Source: Alphaproteobacteria bacterium (GTDB lineage Bacteria; Pseudomonadota; Alphaproteobacteria; UBA8366). From it: a DNA stretch of 5,800 nucleotides. The notes under the pieces were generated by a model. The model was not told the DNA's origin, did not search any database, and saw nothing but the letters and a program-made list of their open reading frames with translations. Each line of letters opens with the position of its first letter. The first letter of the stretch is position 1. This document shows, piece after piece, positions 1-5,222 of the stretch. The stretch is taken from assembly GCA_018665505.1 (NCBI GenBank), contig JABJCS010000591.1:1-5800 (forward strand), in the 5' to 3' direction. The translations under genes were made by a program, and so were the position numbers.

Positions 1-92
1 ATTTGATCCGCTAAAAGGCGCGATAGGGCATTGGCACGCCGAACCAAAAAGAGTATGCCGCAGTACACCAATCGATCGCTCCGGTCTTTACA

Positions 93-791
93 ATGCGTCT
101 TTCGATCATCATTCCAGCCTTCAACGAAGTAGCTACCATCGAAACGGTACTGCGCCGCATCGCGGCTAATCCGGTTGCAGGGTGGGAATTTGAAGTCATT
201 GTCGTGGATGACGCGTCGACCGACGGTAGCATCGAAATTTTGCGCCAGAATCCGGATCTCCACGACATTTTCGTTGAACGGGAGCAAAATGGCGGAAAAG
301 GCGCCGCCGTTCGCGACGGCTTGCGCAAGGCGACGGGCGATTATGTGCTCTTTCAAGATGCGGACCTTGAATACGACCCGGCGCAATACGGCGCGCTACT
401 GACACCAGTCGACGGTCAAAATGCCGATGTCGTCATTGGTAGCCGGTTCCTGGCGCCCGCCTATGTCCGAGTTCACTATTTTTGGCATTTGGTCGGGAAC
501 AAGTTCCTCACCTTGATCTTCAATATGCTCTACAATTTAACGTTCACGGATATCTACTCCTGCTATCTCCTATACCGTCGCAACCTAATCGATCCCGAGC
601 AACTGCGCAGCGATGGCTGGGAACAACACGCCGAAATTCTCTGCAATGCGGCGCGCCGTGGTGATCGGCTCTACGAAGTGCCCATTAGTTATGCCGGGCG
701 AACTTACGACGAAGGTAAGAAAATTCGATTTTGGCACGCCTTGCCTGTTCTCTGGATGATCTTGAGCCGACGATTTTCGTCAAGCGGATAA
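93..791 (+). CDS. Family 2 glycosyltransferase, polyprenyl-phosphate mannosyltransferase (DPM1)-like
   Basis: 232-residue GT-A fold glycosyltransferase that should move a sugar from a nucleotide sugar to an acceptor, probably a polyprenyl phosphate, at the cytoplasmic face of the membrane. Visible motifs: the N-terminal strand 'SIIIPAFNE' (residues 4-12), the nucleotide-binding 'VVDDASTDGS' (37-46), 'NGGKGAAVRDG' (66-76), the metal-binding 'QDADLEYDP' (88-96), and 'GSRFL' (116-120). The C-terminal part has 'EVPISYAGRTYDEGKKIRFW', typical of the DPM1/dolichyl-phosphate mannosyltransferase-like branch. There is no C-terminal transmembrane pair, so it is the short soluble form. The ATG at 93 fits the family N-terminus exactly; no good Shine-Dalgarno precedes it, and in-frame stops at 12 and 24 leave little room for a longer form. 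The gene is clearly richer in A+T than the genes downstream, most strikingly around 480-560, and has no functional link to them. The sugar and acceptor cannot be read from the sequence. Family call firm, substrate unknown. Confidence 0.9.
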   Translation: MRLSIIIPAFNEVATIETVLRRIAANPVAGWEFEVIVVDDASTDGSIEILRQNPDLHDIFVEREQNGGKGAAVRDGLRKATGDYVLFQDADLEYDPAQYGALLTPVDGQNADVVIGSRFLAPAYVRVHYFWHLVGNKFLTLIFNMLYNLTFTDIYSCYLLYRRNLIDPEQLRSDGWEQHAEILCNAARRGDRLYEVPISYAGRTYDEGKKIRFWHALPVLWMILSRRFSSSG

Positions 792-943
792 GTGAACTTC
801 CCCAATTCTATTTTACGACCGCTATGGTGTCTGAGATTTGCAAAAGCACATTGCGCCAACAATTAGCTCATAGACCATCTAGAAAAGACGACCGCCAACG
901 ACAGTTTACTTGGCGATACTTTTATGGCTTAAACCGCCACACG

Positions 944-977
944 CTCGTAGCGCCGGGGCCGCCCCGGTAGGTGCGAG
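944..977. repeat. GC-rich imperfect hairpin upstream of the dehydrogenase
   Basis: A perfect six-base-pair stem CCGGGG/CCCCGG (953-958 with 962-967) with a three-base CCG loop sits on an outer stem of six pairs (944-949 with 972-977, including one G-T wobble), separated by a small internal loop. No T tract follows on either strand, so it does not look like an ordinary intrinsic terminator. It could be a leftover REP-like element, a transcript-end stabiliser for the gene upstream, or a 5' leader structure for the operon downstream. The structure is seen directly; the role is unknown. Confidence 0.55.
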
Positions 978-979
978 AC

Positions 980-1000
980 GAAGCGGCACCAAACCGCTTC
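980..1000. repeat. Short perfect hairpin in the leader of the dehydrogenase gene
   Basis: GAAGCGG (980-986) pairs perfectly with CCGCTTC (994-1000) across a seven-base loop CACCAAA. It begins three bases after the larger hairpin and ends 25 bases before the Shine-Dalgarno of the next gene. The following bases are A+T-rich (GCAATATTTATTAG) but hold no uninterrupted T run, so terminator activity is doubtful. Confidence 0.5.
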
Positions 1001-1025
1001 ACAGATGCAATATTTATTAGCGATC

Positions 1026-1032
1026 AAGGGAG
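1026..1032 (+). promoter_or_regulatory. Ribosome binding site that fixes the dehydrogenase start at 1043
   Basis: AAGGGAG lies ten bases before the ATG at 1043, a good Shine-Dalgarno match and spacing. It argues for this ATG over the in-frame GTG at 971, which would add 24 residues of low-complexity polar sequence encoded by the hairpin region and lacks a comparable site. Confidence 0.75.
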
Positions 1033-1042
1033 CCGAAGACGA

Positions 1043-2569
1043 ATGGCCATCAATCTCGACAGCGACGATTTCACTCTAGGCGTAATCGGCGCCGGCGCGA
1101 TGGGGCGCGGTATTGTCCAGGTAGCGGCCGCGGGAGGCTTGCGCGTCAAACTCTTCGACGTGAACCAAGAGCAATCTAAGGACGCGGTAGCGTTCGTCGG
1201 CAAAATGCTGGGCCGTGCTGCCGAGAAGGGTCAGATGAGCGAAGCGGACGCGGCAAGCGCCAGCGACCGCGTCTCAACTATAGAGACGACGCAAGGTTTC
1301 GCCGATTGCCAGATCGTCATCGAAGCCGCAACTGAGAACCCCGAAATCAAGAACAGCATCTATGCTGATCTCGAAGGCATCATGGCGGTGGAAGCAATCA
1401 TCGCGACCAACACCTCCTCGCTCTCGATCACAACGCTTGCCTCGCCGCTGAAAAATCCGGAACGCTTCGTCGGCATGCACTTCTTCAACCCGGTTCCGCT
1501 GATGCGTCTGGTCGAAGTCATTGACGGTGTACGCACCGATAGCGCGGTCGGCGACACGTTGATGGAGCTCGGTCGCCGTATGACCCGCGAGCCGGTTCGC
1601 TGTAGCGATGCGCCGGGCTTCCTCGTGAACCAGGTTGGGCGCGGCTACAACATCGAAGCGGCGCATATCTATTCAGAGCAAGTCGCGGGTATTCCGGACC
1701 TCGACCGTATTCTCTCCGAAGGGGCCGGCTTCCGCATGGGGCCGTTCACCCTGTTGGATCTGACCGGCCTCGACGTGACTCACCCGGCGACGGAACTGAT
1801 CTATCGGCAATTCTATGAAGAACCCAGGTTCCGCCCGAATGTCATGCTCCGCGCCCGCATGGAAGCAGGCATGCTCGGTCGCAAATCGGGTCAGGGCTTT
1901 TACGATTATTCCAGCGGTAAGCAGGATTTCCCGAGGGAGGCCGATTATCCAAGTTACGACGGCCGCCCGGTCTGGATATCGAAGGCGGAGGAAGACGGAC
2001 ACAAGGCACTCACTGAAATCGTCTCCAAGATCGGCGGCAATTTGGAAACCGGCGAGAGCCCTAGCGGCGACGCGCTGATCCTTGTGACGCCGATCGGCGA
2101 CGATGTGACGACCACTGCGGTCACGCAAGGCCTCGACCCGACGCGCACTCTCGGCGTCGACACACTGGTCGGCCTCGCGACCCGGCGCACGATCATGACC
2201 AATCCAGCGACCAAAGCGGACTTCCGCGACGCGGCACATGGCCTGCTGACCGGCGACAGTGTGAAAACCAGCGTGATCCGCGACTGCCCCGGCTTCGTCT
2301 GCCAGCGTATCATCTCTACCATCTGCAACATCGGCTGCCAGATCGCTCAATTGGGCACAGCCGGGCCGGAAGATATCGACAAGGCGGTCGTACTGGGGTT
2401 GAATTACCCCAATGGACCGCTGACTTTCGGGAACCAGATTGGTCCCAAGAACGTGTTGCGAATTCTCGAAGCCTGCCAGCGCCTCTACGGCGACCCGCGC
2501 TACCGGCCAAGCCCATGGCTACGCCGCCGTGCGGAATTGGGGCTCTCGTTGTTCGACAAGGAAATTTGA
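1043..2569 (+). CDS. 3-hydroxyacyl-CoA dehydrogenase, PaaH-type (two-module)
   Basis: 508-residue cytoplasmic enzyme that should oxidise (S)-3-hydroxyacyl-CoA to 3-oxoacyl-CoA with NAD+. The N-terminal Rossmann domain has 'GAGAMGRGI' (16-24) and an acidic residue for the NAD ribose at Asp39. The catalytic set known from human HAD (Ser137, His158, Glu170, Asn208) is matched with the same spacing by Ser125 in 'TNTSSLSI', His146 in 'GMHFFNPV', Glu158 in 'LVEVI' and Asn196 in 'PGFLVNQ'. A first C-terminal 3HCDH domain (about 190-290, ending near 'GRKSGQGFYDY') is followed by a middle segment and a second 3HCDH-like domain (about 405-500, 'DCPGFVCQRI', 'YPNGPLTFGNQIG', 'DPRYRPSPWLRRRAELGLSL'). This tandem layout and length are those of PaaH/PaaC, the 3-hydroxyadipyl-CoA dehydrogenases of phenylacetate breakdown. 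No other paa gene is in view, so the exact substrate is an inference. The thiolase gene follows after 42 bases, so they are probably one operon. Confidence 0.92.
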   Translation: MAINLDSDDFTLGVIGAGAMGRGIVQVAAAGGLRVKLFDVNQEQSKDAVAFVGKMLGRAAEKGQMSEADAASASDRVSTIETTQGFADCQIVIEAATENPEIKNSIYADLEGIMAVEAIIATNTSSLSITTLASPLKNPERFVGMHFFNPVPLMRLVEVIDGVRTDSAVGDTLMELGRRMTREPVRCSDAPGFLVNQVGRGYNIEAAHIYSEQVAGIPDLDRILSEGAGFRMGPFTLLDLTGLDVTHPATELIYRQFYEEPRFRPNVMLRARMEAGMLGRKSGQGFYDYSSGKQDFPREADYPSYDGRPVWISKAEEDGHKALTEIVSKIGGNLETGESPSGDALILVTPIGDDVTTTAVTQGLDPTRTLGVDTLVGLATRRTIMTNPATKADFRDAAHGLLTGDSVKTSVIRDCPGFVCQRIISTICNIGCQIAQLGTAGPEDIDKAVVLGLNYPNGPLTFGNQIGPKNVLRILEACQRLYGDPRYRPSPWLRRRAELGLSLFDKEI

Positions 2570-2611
2570 GTTCAAATCAAGTCTATATCCAAATCGCAGG
2601 GAAACAGAAAA

Positions 2612-3820
2612 ATGCTCGACGCTTATCTCTATCTCGGTAAACGCTCCCCTTTCGGCCGCTATGGCGGCGCGCTTTCGGGTGTCCGCCCGGACGACCTGCT
2701 CGGCAGCGTCCTCAAAGCGGTGGTCGACGAGGGCCCGTTCAAGGCCGAAGACATCGATGATGTCATCATCGGTTGCGGCAACCAGGGCGGTGAAGATGCC
2801 CGCTGCGTCGCGCGCCACGCGCTGCTCGCCGGCGGCCTGCCGGAGACGGTTCCCGGCCAAGTCCTGCAACGCAACTGTGCCAGTGGCCTCTCCGCTATCG
2901 TCTCCGCCGCGCACGCGGTGACCGTCGGTGAAGGCGACCTTTTCATCGCCGGTGGTGTGGAAAGCATGAGCCGCGCGCCGTTTGTCGTCGGCAAGAACGA
3001 AACCCCATTCGCCCGCAGCTTCGATGTCTATGACTCGACCATCGGTTCGCGCTTCCCGAACAAGAAGATCAAGGATGAGTACGGCGACTGGGCGATGCCG
3101 CAGACCGCCGACAACCTAGCGCAGGACTACCAGATCACTCGGGAAGAATCCGACGTCTTCGCGCTGGCCAGCCAAGAGAAATATCAGGCCGGTAAAGAGG
3201 CAGGTTTCTTTGACGGCGAGATCACACCAATCACCGTGCCGGGTGGGCGCAAGCAACCTGACATCACCGTCGACGAAGACGAGCATCCGCGCGCCGGCAG
3301 CACGATGGAAATGCTCGCCAAGCTCCGCGCCCTCAATCCCGATGGCGTGACCACGGCGGGCAACGCCTCCGGCGTCAACGACGGCGCGGTCGCTCTCTAT
3401 ATCGGCAGCCGCGAAGCGGGCGAGAAAGCCGGCCTCAAGCCGATGGCGAAGATCATCGCATCAGCCTCTGCCGGTGTGCCGCCCCGGATCATGGGCATCG
3501 GTCCGGTCCCGGCCTCGCAAAAGGCACTGGAGCGCGCCGGTCTCACCATGGACGACATGGATGTGATCGAGATCAACGAGGCCTTCGCCGCGCAGGTTCT
3601 TTCCTGCCTCAAAGGCCTCGGCCAAGAGGGCACGGATAGCCGCGTCAACCAAAACGGCGGCGCCATCGCACTTGGCCACCCATTGGGTGCGTCCGGTCCT
3701 CGCATCTTCCTGACGGCCGCGCGCCAGTTGGAAAAGGTACAGGGCAAATACGCGCTGGCCACTCTCTGCGTCGGCGTCGGTCAAGGCACCGCCGTCGTCC
3801 TGGAGCGCGTGGACGGCTGA
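2612..3820 (+). CDS. Acetyl-CoA acyltransferase (thiolase), 3-oxoadipyl-CoA thiolase-like
   Basis: 402-residue degradative thiolase, full length for the family. It should cleave a 3-oxoacyl-CoA with CoA into acetyl-CoA and a shortened acyl-CoA. All catalytic elements are present: the nucleophile Cys89 in 'QRNCASGLSAI', 'NEAF' at 322-325, His356 in 'GGAIALGHPLGASG', and the acid/base Cys386 in 'LCVGVGQG'. Each of the three residues sits eight positions or fewer from its place in the Zoogloea biosynthetic thiolase (Cys89, His348, Cys378). Stretches such as 'GGVESMSRAPFV', 'DEHPR', 'TAGNASGVNDGA' and 'MGIGPVPA' resemble PcaF/PaaJ, the thiolases for 3-oxoadipyl-CoA (giving succinyl-CoA and acetyl-CoA), but the N-terminus and the 'DSTIGSRFPNK' segment differ from the usual 'DTTIGWRF.NP'. 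A related dicarboxylyl or fatty 3-oxoacyl-CoA is therefore also possible. AGGGA (2598-2602) lies nine bases before the ATG. It is the second gene of the operon with the dehydrogenase. Confidence 0.92.
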   Translation: MLDAYLYLGKRSPFGRYGGALSGVRPDDLLGSVLKAVVDEGPFKAEDIDDVIIGCGNQGGEDARCVARHALLAGGLPETVPGQVLQRNCASGLSAIVSAAHAVTVGEGDLFIAGGVESMSRAPFVVGKNETPFARSFDVYDSTIGSRFPNKKIKDEYGDWAMPQTADNLAQDYQITREESDVFALASQEKYQAGKEAGFFDGEITPITVPGGRKQPDITVDEDEHPRAGSTMEMLAKLRALNPDGVTTAGNASGVNDGAVALYIGSREAGEKAGLKPMAKIIASASAGVPPRIMGIGPVPASQKALERAGLTMDDMDVIEINEAFAAQVLSCLKGLGQEGTDSRVNQNGGAIALGHPLGASGPRIFLTAARQLEKVQGKYALATLCVGVGQGTAVVLERVDG

Positions 3821-3830
3821 TAAACGACAA

Positions 3831-3910
3831 CGTCGCCCTTCGACAAGCTCGGGGTGGCGTAGAATTATAGTTAAGCAGTGTCGTCATCCTGAGCCTGTCG
3901 AAGGACGACG
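3831..3910. repeat. Paired REP-like (BIME-like) inverted repeat
   Basis: Two 29-base arms, 3831-3859 and 3882-3910, are inverted copies of each other separated by a 22-base A+T-rich spacer. Of 29 facing positions, 24 are Watson-Crick pairs, three are G-T wobbles and two are A-C mismatches. The core is CCTTCGACAAGCTC (3837-3850) against GAGCCTGTCGAAGG (3891-3904). Each arm is also a small hairpin by itself. This is the arrangement of a pair of REP units in opposite orientation; the core motif recurs between genes in many alpha- and other proteobacterial genomes (from memory). It sits wholly between the thiolase and the acyl-CoA dehydrogenase genes. Confidence 0.8.
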
Positions 3911-3930
3911 GCACTGCTTTCTTTATTTTT
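3873..3930 (+). terminator. Terminator-like hairpin with T tract after the thiolase gene
   Basis: An 18-base arm (3873-3890) pairs with 3902-3919 with one wobble (3881/3911) and one A-C mismatch (3886/3906), leaving an 11-base loop. The stem runs straight into TTTCTTTATTTTT (3918-3930). This is the form of a rho-independent terminator for the dehydrogenase-thiolase operon. It overlaps the second arm of the REP-like pair, and its T tract ends only 20 bases before the next start codon. If it works, the acyl-CoA dehydrogenase gene would need readthrough or a promoter squeezed between the stops; I could not identify such a promoter. Confidence 0.6.
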
Positions 3931-3950
3931 ACGATCTGGAGTGAGAAGAC

Positions 3951-5120
3951 ATGGCCGAATTCGTTTGGGAAGACCCGCTCATGCTGGAGGACCAGCTCTC
4001 GGAAGAGGAGCGGCAAATCCGCGACGCCGCCCGCGACTTCGCGCAAGGCGAGCTGGCCCCCCTGATCGTCGATTGGAACCGACGCGAATTCTTCGATCCC
4101 GAGATCATGAAGGAATTCGGCAAGCTGGGCTTCCTCGGTGCGACCCTCCCGGACTACGGCTGCGCCGGTATCTCAAATGTCTCTTACGGCCTGATCGCGC
4201 GTGAGATGGAACGCGTCGACACTTGTTTCCGCTCCGCCATGGGCGTGCAGACGGGCCTCGTCATGGCGCCCATTCACATGTACGGCTCGGACGAGCAGAA
4301 AGAGCGCTACCTCCCCCCCATGCGCGACGGCGAAATCATCGGCTGCATGGGCCTGACCGAGCCGAGCCACGGCTCCGACGCAGCGGGCATGCAAACCCGC
4401 GCCAAGAAGGTCGACGGCGGCTATAGGCTCACCGGCACCAAGCAATGGATCACCAACTCGCCCTTGGCGCAGGTGGCCTTGGTCTGGGCCAAGAACGAAG
4501 AAGGCGAAGTCGGCGGCTATCTGCTGGAGCGGGGTGCCGAAGGGCTCGACATGCCCAAGATTGAGGGCAAGATGGCGGTGCGCGCCTCCTCCACCGGCTT
4601 CATCCATATGGACGAGGTGTTCTGTCCGGACGAGAACAAACTCCCTGGCGTCAAATCCATGCGGGGTCCGCTCTCGGCGCTCTCGAACGCCCGCTTCGGC
4701 ATCTGCTGGGGCGGCATGGGTGCCGCGGAAGATTGCTGGGTGAAGACCCGCGACTACGTTATCGACCGCATCCAGTTCGGCCGCCCACTCGCCGCCAACC
4801 AATTGATCCAGAAAAAGCTGGTGGAAATGCAGACCGAAATCGCCTTGGGTCTACAATCCTGCCTGCGCATCTCTCGCATGCGCGACGAGAACCGCGTCAC
4901 ACCGGAGATGATCTCCCTGGTGAAGCGCAACTCGACCGGCAAAGCGCTCGACATCGCCCGGCTCTGCCGCGACATGCACGGCGCCAATGGCGTGTCCGAC
5001 GAATACCACGTGATCCGCCACATGGTGAACATGGAAGTGATCAACACGCTGGAAGGCACCCACGACATCCACACGCTCATTCTCGGACGGGCGATGACGG
5101 GGATCGCGGCATTTAATTGA
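3951..5120 (+). CDS. gcdH: Glutaryl-CoA dehydrogenase family acyl-CoA dehydrogenase, Tyr-to-Leu active-site variant
   Basis: 389-residue FAD enzyme of the acyl-CoA dehydrogenase family, cytoplasmic, passing electrons to ETF. It aligns end to end with mature human glutaryl-CoA dehydrogenase: 'WEDPL', '[13 protein letters not shown]', 'EMERVD..FRSAM', the FAD/substrate segments '[10 protein letters not shown]' (134-143) and 'WITNSP', '[19 protein letters not shown]' (from 272), '[14 protein letters not shown]' (344-357) and 'EGTHDIH' (368-374). The catalytic base is Glu368 (human Glu370). The residues that hold the terminal carboxylate are kept: Glu87, Arg94, Ser95 and Thr168 (human Thr170). 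Unusually, residue 367 is Leu (codon CTG) where decarboxylating enzymes have Tyr369. Decarboxylation of glutaryl-CoA to crotonyl-CoA is therefore not assured; a non-decarboxylating reaction or a longer dicarboxylyl-CoA is possible. GGAG (3938-3941) lies nine bases before the ATG. It lies 130 bases after the thiolase gene, beyond a repeat and probable terminator. Family firm, exact reaction open. Confidence 0.9.
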   Translation: MAEFVWEDPLMLEDQLSEEERQIRDAARDFAQGELAPLIVDWNRREFFDPEIMKEFGKLGFLGATLPDYGCAGISNVSYGLIAREMERVDTCFRSAMGVQTGLVMAPIHMYGSDEQKERYLPPMRDGEIIGCMGLTEPSHGSDAAGMQTRAKKVDGGYRLTGTKQWITNSPLAQVALVWAKNEEGEVGGYLLERGAEGLDMPKIEGKMAVRASSTGFIHMDEVFCPDENKLPGVKSMRGPLSALSNARFGICWGGMGAAEDCWVKTRDYVIDRIQFGRPLAANQLIQKKLVEMQTEIALGLQSCLRISRMRDENRVTPEMISLVKRNSTGKALDIARLCRDMHGANGVSDEYHVIRHMVNMEVINTLEGTHDIHTLILGRAMTGIAAFN

Positions 5121-5222
5121 GGCGAAGGGCTATTCGGGCCTCAACGCAGGAATTTAGAAATAGCTCCTGAACTTCTCTAGGAATATGCGGTTGAAAGCAA
5201 CAGCTCGATCCCGCTCACGTTG
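5121..5222. other. Intergenic space between convergent genes
   Basis: About 100 bases separate the ends of the acyl-CoA dehydrogenase and the dioxygenase. Two weak inverted repeats are visible: GAGGC/GCCTC (5119-5123 with 5138-5142) and AGCAAC/GTTGCT (5196-5201 with 5219-5224). Neither has a strong T tract, although on the minus strand the second is followed by a short TTTC. No terminator can be called with confidence. Confidence 0.4.

Larger units (their letters stand above)
792..1042. other. Non-coding gap between glycosyltransferase and beta-oxidation operon
   Basis: About 250 bases without a convincing gene. The first part (roughly 792-935) is A+T-rich like the preceding gene; the last part (about 940-1000) turns abruptly GC-rich and contains two adjacent hairpins, listed separately. 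The short open frame at 731-970 in another phase has no family features and overlaps the glycosyltransferase end. I could not find a convincing -35/-10 pair, although the promoter of the downstream operon should lie here because the two neighbouring units are functionally unrelated. Confidence 0.6.

Noticed and set aside
1..92. Possible end of an upstream gene in the first bases.
   Set aside because: One frame is open from the edge but its residues ('FDPLKGAIGHWHAEPK') match nothing I recognise and it would run deep into the glycosyltransferase; another ends at a stop at 12-14. Too little sequence to support a feature.
769..781. Perfect small hairpin GACGA-TTT-TCGTC at the end of the glycosyltransferase gene.
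   Set aside because: It is short, lies within the coding sequence and is followed by AAGCGG rather than a T tract, so it is not a credible terminator.
731..970. 79-codon plus-strand open frame spanning the glycosyltransferase end and the gap.
   Set aside because: It overlaps the 3' end of a well-supported gene in another phase, shows no domain, and no ribosome binding site was seen.
971..1042. N-terminal extension of the 3-hydroxyacyl-CoA dehydrogenase from the GTG at 971.
   Set aside because: The extra 24 residues resemble no family member, are encoded by the hairpin region, and the ATG at 1043 has a good Shine-Dalgarno and puts the Rossmann motif at the usual distance from the N-terminus.
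1673..2350. Long minus-strand open frame of 225 codons inside the dehydrogenase gene.
   Set aside because: It is antisense to a gene with complete catalytic motifs; its product is rich in Arg, Ala, Asp and Val with no domain. It is a by-product of GC-rich codon use, as is the 209-codon frame at 4173-4802.
3951..5120. Reading the locus as simple lysine/tryptophan glutaryl-CoA breakdown with a normal GcdH.
   Set aside because: Kept as an alternative, not adopted outright, because the Tyr normally found next to the catalytic Glu is Leu and the neighbours are adipyl-type enzymes rather than glutarate or tryptophan pathway genes.
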